Assembly: GCF_000832985.1 (NCBI RefSeq)
Contig: NZ_CP009920.1
Location: 4,334,501 to 4,398,500, forward strand
Length of the DNA stretch: 64,000 nt
Origin: Priestia megaterium NBRC 15308 = ATCC 14581
GTDB taxonomy: Bacteria; Bacillota; Bacilli; Bacillales; Bacillaceae_H
Direction of reading: 5' to 3'
Of this stretch, positions 34,809 to 42,080 are shown one piece after another. Below the pieces are notes generated by a model, which was given only the letters and a program-made list of their open reading frames with translations, had not been told where the DNA came from and did no database searches. Numbering within the stretch: position 1 is the stretch's first letter; each line of letters opens with the position of its first letter. A program made the translations under genes and the position numbers.

Positions 34809-34924
34809 CGGGAAAAATAATCCAAAAACATTCCTAAAATAAATCGAAAAAAACTCGAAAATAAGTCGTGGTACTTGCTTTAGTACATGGTAAATTTATA
34901 TTATCAAGAAAATATCAAAGAGAG

Positions 34925-34953
34925 AGCGTTCCTAAGTTGTAGGAGCGCTTTTG
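34925..34953 (+). terminator. Terminator downstream of the ArpU gene
   Basis: AGCGTTCCT (34925-34933) pairs with AGGAGCGCT (34941-34949), then TTTTG. Confidence 0.75.
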
Positions 34954-34996
34954 TTATGTCTGAATGTATTTGCTTTTGTTATGTCTGAATGTATTT
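34947..34996. repeat. Perfect 25-bp tandem duplication
   Basis: Two exact copies, 34947-34971 and 34972-34996, each starting GCTTTTGTTATG; the first includes the end of the ArpU terminator. Confidence 0.9.
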
Positions 34997-35067
34997 ACAT
35001 TAAAACTTATTTAAAACGTCATATGGGTGAATCAGAAAGTCTACAATTAATTAAGAAGGTGATTGTA

Positions 35068-35217
35068 ATGGAAATTAAAAATCATCTTAACACAGAACAA
35101 TTAAGTCACCTAGAAAAGATGGGAAAACGTAAAGAAAAGGTTAACTGGAAGGACATCATGGGAACAAATAGACAAACTTTGAAGCGTGGCCGTGGCGGGG
35201 CGATGAAAAGGAAATAA
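35068..35217 (+). CDS. Small basic phage protein
   Basis: 49 aa from ATG 35068 after AAGGTGATTGTA. Acidic-to-basic sequence ending QTLKRGRGGAMKRK, so probably nucleic-acid associated. The frame continues upstream to 34951 without an RBS. No family. Confidence 0.55.
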   Translation: MEIKNHLNTEQLSHLEKMGKRKEKVNWKDIMGTNRQTLKRGRGGAMKRK

Positions 35218-35272
35218 AAAATAAATAATCTTTAGTATAACAAATGATTAATTGGGCATATTGTGAATACCG

Positions 35273-35297
35273 ACTAGTAGTTTAAGTTCCTACTAGT
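35273..35297. promoter_or_regulatory. Inverted repeat, possible operator
   Basis: ACTAGTAG (35273-35280) and CTACTAGT (35290-35297), perfect, 9-base spacer, in the gene-free interval 35218-35568. Confidence 0.45.
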
Positions 35298-35345
35298 AGG
35301 ACGGGGAGAAGCACATGGTAAGTAGATCCTCCTTTATATCTCTGA

Positions 35346-35380
35346 AAAGCACCCTCCTCTGTGGGTGTTTTTTATTTTTT
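35346..35380 (+). terminator. Terminator, family B copy 1
   Basis: AGCACCC...GGGTGTTTTTT. Confidence 0.65.
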
Positions 35381-35477
35381 GTACAGTATAGTTTTGAAAA
35401 AAGAACACATACTATGAGTAGTCGGCGACTCCCTTTGCTGACGAATCGTTTCTCCTTTAAATGAGAATTCTTCCAAG

Positions 35478-35505
35478 AAGCACCCTCACGGGTGTTTTTA
35501 TTTTG
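35478..35505 (+). terminator. Terminator, family B copy 2
   Basis: AGCACCCTCACGGGTGTTTT; the stretch between copies 1 and 2 resembles that between 37055 and 37211. Confidence 0.65.
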
Positions 35506-35513
35506 AAAAAATC

Positions 35514-35543
35514 TGTTAATTATCCCTTCTTGCCCAATATAAT
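35514..35543 (+). promoter_or_regulatory. Promoter of accessory gene A1
   Basis: TGTTAA (35514-35519), 18 bp, TATAAT (35538-35543); the same elements and spacing occur before gene B1. Confidence 0.6.
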
Positions 35544-35568
35544 TAAATAAGACAGGGGGTGGAACTTA

Positions 35569-35934
35569 ATGGAAGATAATTGGAAGAAGTTATATGCTCG
35601 TAAAAATGAAAATTTTACCTTTGTAGAAGAAGAGGTAAAGCAACTCTTAGAAGAAGTTGTTAAAGTAATTAACAACCACCTAAATAACGTTCATGTTAGA
35701 AACGCGGAAATTAAAGACACATATATTGATTTCCCAGACTGTAAGGTTACATTTGAAATTGATAAAAAGCAGATTATCTTTGTAAAAGAAGATAATGTAG
35801 GTGGCTTACAAACACAAGCTGAACTTGTTATTAGTGACCGAAACTTAATTACCTTTGTACAAACAGAAAAAGGATATTTTGATTTTGGTGAACCGTTAAT
35901 AGATGAGGTACTTAGGTATCTGTTAGTGGATTAA
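35569..35934 (+). CDS. Accessory protein A1 (paralogue of the gene at 38886)
   Basis: 121 aa, RBS CAGGGGGTG. N-terminal helical region, then YIDFPDCKVTFEIDKKQIIF and a C-terminal GEPLIDEVLRYLLVD. The gene at 38886 shares the layout, with ISFPDCLVSFKI and ALDRALGYLLLELK at the same places. Flanked by its own promoter and terminator. Function unknown. Confidence 0.65.
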   Translation: MEDNWKKLYARKNENFTFVEEEVKQLLEEVVKVINNHLNNVHVRNAEIKDTYIDFPDCKVTFEIDKKQIIFVKEDNVGGLQTQAELVISDRNLITFVQTEKGYFDFGEPLIDEVLRYLLVD

Positions 35935-35954
35935 ATTCTATACCGAAGTAGTTA

Positions 35955-35993
35955 AAAAGGATGCTGATTCGTCAGTGTCCTTTATTTTTTTCT
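35955..35993 (+). terminator. Terminator, family A copy 1
   Basis: AAAGGATGCTGA-TTCG-TCAGTGTCCTTT and T-run; two near copies at 37562 and 38528. Confidence 0.8.
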
Positions 35994-36008
35994 AAAAACA
36001 GAAAAATG

Positions 36009-36044
36009 TGTTAAATATTTCTTTCCGTCCGATATAATTAGGAC
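36009..36044 (+). promoter_or_regulatory. Promoter and inverted repeat before gene B1
   Basis: TGTTAA (36009-36014), 18 bp, TATAAT (36033-36038), with GTCC (36027-36030) / GGAC (36041-36044) enclosing the -10. Confidence 0.55.
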
Positions 36045-36059
36045 AGGGGGGTGATTCTA

Positions 36060-36248
36060 GTGAAAATCTTGGTGAAATTTAAAGACGGTATGGTAATAGA
36101 AGTACCGATTCAAGAGGGATCAGGCTTTCTTGGACAAGGTAATCTGCTTGAATTAATCCGAAAAGGTAAAGAACTAAATAGTACTATTCAGTTTGGTGAT
36201 TTAGAACGAAGATATAGCGATTTGTACTCTTACGAAATTATTTTGTAA
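36060..36248 (+). CDS. Accessory protein B1 (related to the gene at 38620)
   Basis: 62 aa from GTG 36060, spaced from AGGGGGG. Starts VKILVKFKDGMVIEVPIQ; the protein at 38620 begins with the comparable LKFKVIFEFINGRTKELKFE. Beta-rich, no cysteines. Function unknown. Confidence 0.6.
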   Translation: MKILVKFKDGMVIEVPIQEGSGFLGQGNLLELIRKGKELNSTIQFGDLERRYSDLYSYEIIL

Positions 36249-36284
36249 AAAAAGAGCATCCTTTCGAGGGTGCTTTTTTATTTA
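36249..36284 (+). terminator. Terminator, family B copy 3
   Basis: AGAGCATCCTTTCGAGGGTGCTTTTTT directly after the B1 stop (written in parts: AGCATCC / GGGTGCT). Confidence 0.78.
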
Positions 36285-36290
36285 ATAGGT

Positions 36291-36304
36291 TCAACTTAAG
36301 TTGA
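36291..36304. promoter_or_regulatory. Perfect 14-bp palindrome
   Basis: TCAACTTAAGTTGA, in the 250-bp leader of the Cys-rich gene. Possible operator. Confidence 0.45.
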
Positions 36305-36502
36305 CCATCTAAAGTTAATTTAGGTTGAGCTTATTTAACGTTAGTAAAATTATATGTAACATATACTTCTACAAGTAGGAAAGGAATTACTTTTTTCTTA
36401 TGTGACCTTTAGGAAGGTAATTTTTAATACTAATAAATAGATTAAGCACTTTAATTAACTTTGTAGAATAACATGCGAAAAACAATTAAAGGAGTAGAAA
36501 AA

Positions 36503-37033
36503 ATGTATTATCCGTATGATTATAGAAATTGTTGTTCATGCTTATGTTGTCCTCAAGGGTGCAGTTGCTATTGTGGAAATGATCCTACAGATAATGGTTG
36601 TACCTGTCACTTGGATCCGTATATTAAATTAAAGTACAATACTGTACTTTTAGAGATGAAAGGAACGAATGTTCCTTTAATACAACTAGCTATTTTCTTT
36701 GAACATGCTTTTCCTGAGCAAATTATGATTCCTGTTCATCTAACTAATAAACAAGTTAGTTTTGATTTTAGAAACCAACGTGTTAAAGACATTATTCAAA
36801 GGTTGGGGTTAGTTCCACTTAGGGACAAACTGATGCCTCGTGCACAATCGGTTGGAAAAGGAAAAAGAGATTACTGCTGTAGAACTTACTTTATTGATAG
36901 TAGCACTGGGGAGAAACATTTCATAAAAGATCATAACTATTCTTCATATCCTCAGTTGGCTAAAGAAAGATGTCAATTATATGCTCTAGAAGATGGAGCG
37001 AATAGCTCAGAATATGATGAGGGACATTGCTAA
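36503..37033 (+). CDS. Cysteine-rich, spore-coat-like protein with STN-like middle domain
   Basis: 176 aa from ATG 36503 (AAAGGAG upstream). The N-terminus is CCSCLCCPQGCSCYC and continues with more Cys (residues 9-36), as in cross-linked spore coat proteins. The middle (about 45-105; LEMKGTNVPLIQLAIFFEH, VSFDFRNQRVKDIIQRLGL) has the beta-alpha pattern of STN/secretin short domains; this is only a pattern-level match. The C-terminal part holds CC and DEGHC. No signal peptide. Role in the virion or spore is unknown. Confidence 0.6.
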   Translation: MYYPYDYRNCCSCLCCPQGCSCYCGNDPTDNGCTCHLDPYIKLKYNTVLLEMKGTNVPLIQLAIFFEHAFPEQIMIPVHLTNKQVSFDFRNQRVKDIIQRLGLVPLRDKLMPRAQSVGKGKRDYCCRTYFIDSSTGEKHFIKDHNYSSYPQLAKERCQLYALEDGANSSEYDEGHC

Positions 37034-37054
37034 CTTTAACATGTTAAGTGTGTA

Positions 37055-37085
37055 AAAAGCGCCCTCCTTCGTGGGTGTTTTTATG
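37055..37085 (+). terminator. Terminator, family B copy 4
   Basis: AGCGCCCTCCTTCGTGGGTG then TTTTTAT. Confidence 0.65.
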
Positions 37086-37180
37086 TTCAGTAAGGTATAA
37101 AAATACTAAGAAAAGCAAAGACTGTGAATGGTCGCTTCTGCTGGCTACCAATTACTTTCATCTTCAAGGTTTACGTGGAT

Positions 37181-37211
37181 AGCGCCTCTTCCGTGAGGTG
37201 CTATTTTATTT
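37181..37211 (+). terminator. Terminator, family B copy 5
   Basis: AGCGCCTCTTCCGTGAGGTG then CTATTTTATTTT. Confidence 0.6.
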
Positions 37212-37323
37212 TGGAAAATCATTAATTGGCAAGATACTTAAACATACAATACACACTAATAAGAAGGTCATCATACTTTAATGAAAGCTTTCCTTTAAAA
37301 GTTGAAACAAAGTAGGTGATTAA

Positions 37324-37551
37324 ATGTTCTATTCTAATTTCTATACTCCTTTTAACTATGCTTTCTACCCTTATTTCATGCCCTCTTTTGGACGTCCTAC
37401 TGGATATGTACTGAATTCTAGTGGTGAAGTTGACAGTTGGTGGGGGAATTATCCATTGGGGCACCCTGCTAAGGCTCCAAAACTTGGGGTTGGGGGACAG
37501 ACGCCTATTTCAGGACCTGCCATACCTTTCAGTTTCAGGGGTTACTATTAA
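37324..37551 (+). CDS. Aromatic- and Gly/Pro-rich small protein
   Basis: 75 aa, RBS AAGTAGGTG. FYSNFYTPFNYAFYPYFMPSF is Tyr/Phe rich and the C-terminal half is Gly/Pro rich, a composition seen in coat or structural proteins. It lies between the Cys-rich and the GMGG-repeat genes. No family recognised. Confidence 0.55.
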   Translation: MFYSNFYTPFNYAFYPYFMPSFGRPTGYVLNSSGEVDSWWGNYPLGHPAKAPKLGVGGQTPISGPAIPFSFRGYY

Positions 37552-37561
37552 AATAATTAAC

Positions 37562-37594
37562 AGAAGGATACTAATTTATTAGTGTCCTTTTTTT
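37562..37594 (+). terminator. Terminator, family A copy 2
   Basis: AGAAGGATACTAATTTATTA then GTGTCCTTTTTTT. Confidence 0.78.
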
Positions 37595-37671
37595 GTCTAT
37601 TCTGTCTATATAATATATTCTTGTTGAAATATATTCCAAATAAAAAACTTAAAAGTATTCTTAGTATATAC

Positions 37672-37710
37672 AAAAAAGACATGGGCTGGTGCATAGCTAA
37701 TGTCTTTTTT
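37672..37710 (+). terminator. Second terminator in the 37552-37861 interval
   Basis: AAAAAAGACAT (37672-37682) pairs with ATGTCTTTTTT (37700-37710). Confidence 0.75.
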
Positions 37711-37861
37711 GGTACTAGACGGCTTAAAGTGTTTATTTAAATCAGCTGTATAAGTATTAAACTTTTAGAATTTTATTATTTTTTCAGACATAGGTATATG
37801 TCTATGCTTTATTACTGATTCTACATAGTCTAGACTGTAACCTATTTGAAGGAGAGATAAT

Positions 37862-38335
37862 ATGAATAACATAAGACAAAGCTTTGATAGGCATGGAGGC
37901 ATGGGAGGATCTCTGGGAGGATCTCCTGGTATGGGTGGATTCCCTGGCATGGGAGGATCTCCTGGTATGGGTGGATTCCCTGGTATGGGAGGATCTCCTG
38001 GTATGGGTGGATTCCCTGGCATGGGAGGATCTCCTGGTATGGGTGGATTCCCTGGCATGGGAGGATCTCCTGGTATGGGTGGATTCCCTGGCATGGGAGG
38101 ATTTCCTGGTATGGGTGGATTCCCTGGCATGGGAGGATCTCCTGGTATGGGTGGATTCCCTGGCATGGGAGGATTTCCTGGTATGGGTGGATTCCCTGGT
38201 ATGGGTGGATTCCCTGGTATGGGTGGATTCCCTGGCATGGGTGGATCTCCTGGTATGGGTGGATTCCCTGGCATGGGAGGATCTCCTGGCATGGGTGGAT
38301 TCCCTGGCATGGGTGGATTCCCTGGCATGGGCTAG
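37862..38335 (+). CDS. GMGG(F/S)P hexapeptide-repeat protein
   Basis: 157 aa, RBS GAAGGAG before ATG 37862. A 22-residue N-terminus (MNNIRQSFDRHGGMGGSLGG) leads into 22 hexapeptides GMGGFP or GMGGSP and a final GMG. Such low-complexity Gly/Met/Pro proteins suggest a fibrous or coat component. The reverse strand and another frame are also open across the repeats, but only this frame has an RBS. Function unknown. Confidence 0.7.
   Translation: MNNIRQSFDRHGGMGGSLGGSPGMGGFPGMGGSPGMGGFPGMGGSPGMGGFPGMGGSPGMGGFPGMGGSPGMGGFPGMGGFPGMGGFPGMGGSPGMGGFPGMGGFPGMGGFPGMGGFPGMGGFPGMGGSPGMGGFPGMGGSPGMGGFPGMGGFPGMG
37907..38333 (+). repeat. 18-bp coding tandem repeat array
   Basis: About 23 units of the pattern GGTATGGGTGGATTCCCT with alternation of GGT/GGC and TTC/TCT; repeat number is likely variable. 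It is a coding array without spacers, not CRISPR. Confidence 0.92.
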
Positions 38336-38527
38336 GAGCTATAGTTGTTCCACAATAACTAAAAATAAAAGCGAACTCTCTTATTTCTATTAAGGGGGTG
38401 CGTTTTTATTATGAGAATAGTAATTTTGCTTTTATGAGTACTAACTATTTAAAACAGCCTATAAAAGCATACTTTTAAGAGCGGTTTATCTCTGTCTAAA
38501 ACTTATGACTTTCTGAACGATATAAAT

Positions 38528-38564
38528 TAAAGGATACTGATTCGTCAGTGTCTTTTTATTTTTG
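38528..38564 (+). terminator. Terminator, family A copy 3
   Basis: AAAGGATACTGATTCGTCAG then TGTCTTTTTATTTTT; nearly identical to copy 1. Confidence 0.78.
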
Positions 38565-38584
38565 AGAACAGGTGATTGTCACTC

Positions 38585-38605
38585 TTTGTCGAATTAATAG
38601 ATAAA
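38585..38605 (+). promoter_or_regulatory. Leader inverted repeat before gene B2
   Basis: TTTGTC (38585-38590) with GATAAA (38600-38605), adjoining the RBS AAAGGTG. Confidence 0.45.
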
Positions 38606-38619
38606 AAGGTGATACACAT

Positions 38620-38880
38620 ATGCTTAAACATATGCTTAAATTTAAAGTTATTTTTGAATTTATAAATGGCAGGACAAAAGAATTAAAATTTGAAGCCACA
38701 TCAAAGAAAGAAGTTATTAGTCATATAACAAAACATGAAAAATTCATTTCAAATGAAAAAGAGCTAGTGCACATCAATTTAAATAATGTGGTACAGTTTG
38801 TGGTTACAGAAGAAAAAAATAATAATAATAAGGTAAGAATAAATAACTTTTTGTCGAATAGAATAGACAAAAGGTGGTAA
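38620..38880 (+). CDS. Accessory protein B2 (related to B1)
   Basis: 86 aa, RBS AAAAAGGTG before ATG 38620 (ATG 38632 also possible). LKFKVIFEFINGRTKELKFEA parallels the N-terminus of B1. A polar NNNNK stretch near residue 68. Ends inside the RBS of A2. Confidence 0.6.
   Translation: MLKHMLKFKVIFEFINGRTKELKFEATSKKEVISHITKHEKFISNEKELVHINLNNVVQFVVTEEKNNNNKVRINNFLSNRIDKRW
38850..38871 (+). promoter_or_regulatory. Leader inverted repeat before gene A2
   Basis: TTTGTC (38850-38855), 10 bases, GACAAA (38866-38871), next to AAAGGTGG. Same element as at 38585. Confidence 0.45.
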
Positions 38881-38885
38881 TAGAT

Positions 38886-39272
38886 ATGACCGATAAAAAT
38901 TGGATTAATGCTTATGTTTCTAAAATTTCAGGAAAACATTTCGAACCGTTACTGATTCAAGATATTATTGACTCTTTCATTGAGATGTTAAATGTAAAGC
39001 TAAATGATAATCAACAGCCTAAAGCCAATTTTAATAAAGAAGAAAATGAAATTTCATTTCCAGACTGTTTAGTTTCTTTTAAAATTCAAGGATCTGTATT
39101 GAGTTTGAGGAAAGTTTTAAAATCTAACCATCAAGTTGCAGGTGGAATTAAAATTTTTGATACAGGTTTGGCTTATCATTTAAAATCTGGTGCAGAGTTG
39201 ATTGAAGAAGTTGAAACTATCTCCGAAGCATTAGATAGGGCGCTAGGTTATTTACTTTTAGAGTTGAAATAA
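38886..39272 (+). CDS. Accessory protein A2 (paralogue of A1)
   Basis: 128 aa from ATG 38886 after AAAGGTGG; the frame from GTG 38874 would start inside the RBS. ISFPDCLVSFKI and the C-terminal ALDRALGYLLLELK align with A1. With B2 it forms a second B/A pair closing the accessory block. Function unknown. Confidence 0.62.
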   Translation: MTDKNWINAYVSKISGKHFEPLLIQDIIDSFIEMLNVKLNDNQQPKANFNKEENEISFPDCLVSFKIQGSVLSLRKVLKSNHQVAGGIKIFDTGLAYHLKSGAELIEEVETISEALDRALGYLLLELK

Positions 39273-39390
39273 AAGTTAATATTTTCATAAGTTTAAGTCA
39301 CTCTAATGAGTGGCTTTTTATTATGTCTATAATACGTAAGTTGAAATATGCGCTAAATAATAAATAAAAAAAGAAAAGGTGGCAATATAG

Positions 39391-39618
39391 ATGAGGGATG
39401 ATAAGTATACACTAATCTATGCATCTAATATTCCAGAACCTAAACAAGACTTATTATGTATCATATTGGAAGATATTAATAGCGTACCTAAAGATAAGGA
39501 TGGAGCAGTGATTGGTAAGGCAAAAGGTAAACATCCAGAAGGTATGATTGTTATAGGAGATAAACCTTATGAAGATTACTTTCGAGTCCATACACAAGAT
39601 GAGAATAAGGTTAAGTAA
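39391..39618 (+). CDS. Hypothetical phage protein before HNH
   Basis: 75 aa, RBS AAAAGGTGG. YTLIYASNIPEPKQDLLCII, acidic. Its stop overlaps the HNH start (TAATG), so the two are coupled. No family. Confidence 0.6.
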   Translation: MRDDKYTLIYASNIPEPKQDLLCIILEDINSVPKDKDGAVIGKAKGKHPEGMIVIGDKPYEDYFRVHTQDENKVK

Positions 39619-39938
39619 TGAAAGAGTATAAGACAAAGGAACAGAAGTTAAAGTTCTACAAGTCAAAAGAATGGAAACAGCTAAGACTTAAAGTATTAGA
39701 ACGTGATAATTATGAATGCCAAGAATGCAAACGTAATGGATTAGTTTACACAGATAATCATAATCCTGATAAACATAAACGTTTAGATGTTGACCATTTA
39801 AAAGAGATTGAAAATTTTCCTGAGCTTGCTTTGGATATTGATAATTGTGAAGTGAAATGTGTAAAATGCCACAATAAAAAGCATAATCGTTTTAAATTTA
39901 AAAAGAAAAATAATAAATGGAACGATGAGAAATGGTGA
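39618..39938 (+). CDS. HNH endonuclease (packaging-associated)
   Basis: 106 aa. Zinc Cys pair CQECKRNG (about 35-42), HNH core DVDHLKEIE...DIDNCEVKCVKCHNKKH. In cos phages an HNH protein lies just before terS and is needed for terminase cutting; the order here is the same. Not intron-located, so not a homing enzyme by position. Confidence 0.88.
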   Translation: MKEYKTKEQKLKFYKSKEWKQLRLKVLERDNYECQECKRNGLVYTDNHNPDKHKRLDVDHLKEIENFPELALDIDNCEVKCVKCHNKKHNRFKFKKKNNKWNDEKW

Positions 39939-39944
39939 AGCATC

Positions 39945-40070
39945 CCCCGTCAAAATATTTTGATGTCAAAAAATTAGTTGGGGAACGAGGAGGGGGCTCG
40001 ATTTTCCAAATTTGCCGCGCTTTTTCGTGAGACTATTAAATTGGGATTAATTGCAAGTGGGAAGGAGGGG
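39945..40070. other. Candidate cos region
   Basis: Non-coding interval between HNH and terS with CATCCCCCGTC, GAGGAGGGGGCTCG and GCCGCGC segments that are GC-rich against AT-rich surroundings. Position matches cos in HNH-terminase phages; cut site not determinable here. Confidence 0.45.
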
Positions 40071-40075
40071 ACCAG

Positions 40076-40411
40076 GTGGCTAAAATCAAGCGGGAAACAT
40101 TGCGGAAACGGATTGAAAAAGATCTAAGAAATCAGCTAAGTGAGAAAAAGATTGTAGGAAATCACTATGAAGATTTGGTACAAGACTATTTATCTTTATG
40201 GGATTTAAAATGCAATCTTATTGAGGACATCGAAACGAACGGAATTAAAGTTACTGGTATGCATGGCCCTAAGTCCAATCCTTCCATAAACGATTTACAT
40301 AAAACGAATGATCGAATGTTAAAAATCCTAGATGCTCTTAGTTTAGAAGCGTCTCCAGAAGAAAAGAATTCTCCTTCAAAACCTAAGCGCTCTGCTAAGG
40401 ATTTAGTATGA
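40076..40411 (+). CDS. terS: Terminase small subunit (P27 family)
   Basis: 111 aa from GTG 40076 (GGAGGGG upstream). HGPKSNPSINDLHKTNDRML is the P27 signature. Recognises the packaging site and feeds DNA to TerL. Overlaps terL by 4 bp (ATGA). Confidence 0.87.
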   Translation: MAKIKRETLRKRIEKDLRNQLSEKKIVGNHYEDLVQDYLSLWDLKCNLIEDIETNGIKVTGMHGPKSNPSINDLHKTNDRMLKILDALSLEASPEEKNSPSKPKRSAKDLV

Positions 40412-42066
40412 TAAGCAACAAATACGTTGATGAATATATTCACCTTTACGAAACAGGGAAAATTAAGCTAAATAAAGAGCGCATTATGCTTATTAAGTAC
40501 CTACAGAAACATGTACTTGTGAGGGATGATATATATTTCAATGAGGAAATGATTGAGAACTATATAAAGTTCACAGAGAAATGGTACTTCAAGCTGCAAC
40601 CATTTCAGAAGTTCATAGCGCCATTTGTCTTTCTTTATTACAAAGAAGATGACAGCGTTTTTTATGACCAATTTTTTATAACCATGTCCCGTGGTGGCGG
40701 AAAAAACGGTTTTATCTCTAGTTTAAGTCACTTCTTTATTAGCCCGCTGCATGGTATTCCTAAATACAATATCTCTATTGTTGCTAATAACGAAAAGCAA
40801 GCAAAACTCTCTTTTAAAGAGGTTTATGATTGTATAGAAAATAACGAAGTGCTCGAAGATCTTTTCTATCGTACCAAAGTCGAAATAATGGGCTACGATA
40901 CAAAAAGCATTATGCAATACCATACATCAAATGCCAGTTCTAAAGATGGTTTACGTGATGGATGTGTTATTTATGATGAAATTCATCGATATGAAAATTT
41001 TGATGTTGTAAATGTATTCTCTAGCGGGCTTGGTAAAGTGCCCAACGCTAGGGAATTTTTTATTGGTACAGATGGCTATGTTCGTGAAGGATTCTTAGAC
41101 AAGATGAAGGAACGGGCCATGAATATTTTAGAGGGCAAAGATTTAGATGATCCTCTTTTTCCGTTCATCTGTAAAATTGATGAAGCCGAAGAAGTTAATA
41201 ACCCGGATATGTGGGAAAAGGCTAACCCAATGTTTAGTGAGCCAAGAAGCTCATACGCAAAAGGCTTATTTAAAAAGGTTTTAAGACAATTTAAACAGCT
41301 AGTTAATAATCCATCTAACAGAGAAGAGTTTATGACTAAGCGCATGAACTTTCCAGAAACGGATCTTTCTAAAAGTGTTGCGTCTTGGGAGGAAATTTGG
41401 AGAACGGGTTATGAAGAGGACGGAAAAACACTTAGAGAAATTCCAGACTTAAAACATCGTGTAGCTGTAGGTGGTCTTGACTTTGCAAGTATCAAAGACT
41501 TTGCAGCTGTTGGGCTTTTGTTCAAAGTTGGTGAAGATTATATTTGGAAAAGCCATTCTTTTGTTCGTAAAGGATTCCTGGACAAAGTGACGTTAAAAGC
41601 TCCTATAAAAGAGTGGGAAGAAAAAGGACTGCTTACAATTTTAGATGAACCAGTTATTAATGTTAAACACATAGTTGATTGGTTTGTAGAAATGCGTGAG
41701 CTATACGGGGTTAATACAATTGTTGGTGATACTTTCCGCTTAGATCTAGTCAAAACAGCTTTAGAAGCAGAAGGGTTTATATTGCTTTTTATAAGAAATC
41801 CCAAAGCTATTCATTCTCTTTTAGCTCCACGGGTAGAAACGTTATTTGCTAATAACCATATTATTTTTGGTGATAATCCAATGATGCGCTGGTACACAAA
41901 TAACGTCCTGGTGAAAATTAAGCCGGATGGCAATAAAGAGTATTTAAAGAAAGATGAATTTAAACGGAAAACAGACGGATTTCAAGCATTTATTCATGCC
42001 TTATGGCAAGCGGATAATCTTCTCACTGATGAATTAGATTTCATGCTATCCGACATTAAGTTTTAA
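40408..42066 (+). CDS. terL: Terminase large subunit
   Basis: 552 aa. ATPase motif MSRGGGKNGF (Walker A-like, about 92-101), Walker B VIYDEIH (about 190), and a C-terminal nuclease domain beginning GGLDFASIKDFAAVG. HK97-type packaging motor and cos-cutting nuclease. Confidence 0.94.
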   Translation: MISNKYVDEYIHLYETGKIKLNKERIMLIKYLQKHVLVRDDIYFNEEMIENYIKFTEKWYFKLQPFQKFIAPFVFLYYKEDDSVFYDQFFITMSRGGGKNGFISSLSHFFISPLHGIPKYNISIVANNEKQAKLSFKEVYDCIENNEVLEDLFYRTKVEIMGYDTKSIMQYHTSNASSKDGLRDGCVIYDEIHRYENFDVVNVFSSGLGKVPNAREFFIGTDGYVREGFLDKMKERAMNILEGKDLDDPLFPFICKIDEAEEVNNPDMWEKANPMFSEPRSSYAKGLFKKVLRQFKQLVNNPSNREEFMTKRMNFPETDLSKSVASWEEIWRTGYEEDGKTLREIPDLKHRVAVGGLDFASIKDFAAVGLLFKVGEDYIWKSHSFVRKGFLDKVTLKAPIKEWEEKGLLTILDEPVINVKHIVDWFVEMRELYGVNTIVGDTFRLDLVKTALEAEGFILLFIRNPKAIHSLLAPRVETLFANNHIIFGDNPMMRWYTNNVLVKIKPDGNKEYLKKDEFKRKTDGFQAFIHALWQADNLLTDELDFMLSDIKF

Positions 42067-42080
42067 AGGGGGTGAGAACA

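Noticed and set aside
37765-38328. Reverse-strand 187-aa frame made of MPGNPP repeats
   Set aside because: Open only because the 18-bp repeat avoids stops; the plus frame at 37862 has a proper RBS and start.
37907-38333. CRISPR array
   Set aside because: 18-bp units directly adjoin without spacers and are in phase with a protein; coding tandem repeat.
37884-38393. Second plus-strand frame in the repeat (VWVDSLAWEDLL type)
   Set aside because: No RBS, begins inside the real gene and continues into terminator sequence.
39618-39938. HNH gene as intron homing endonuclease
   Set aside because: It lies 12 kb from the intron in the standard packaging position before terS.
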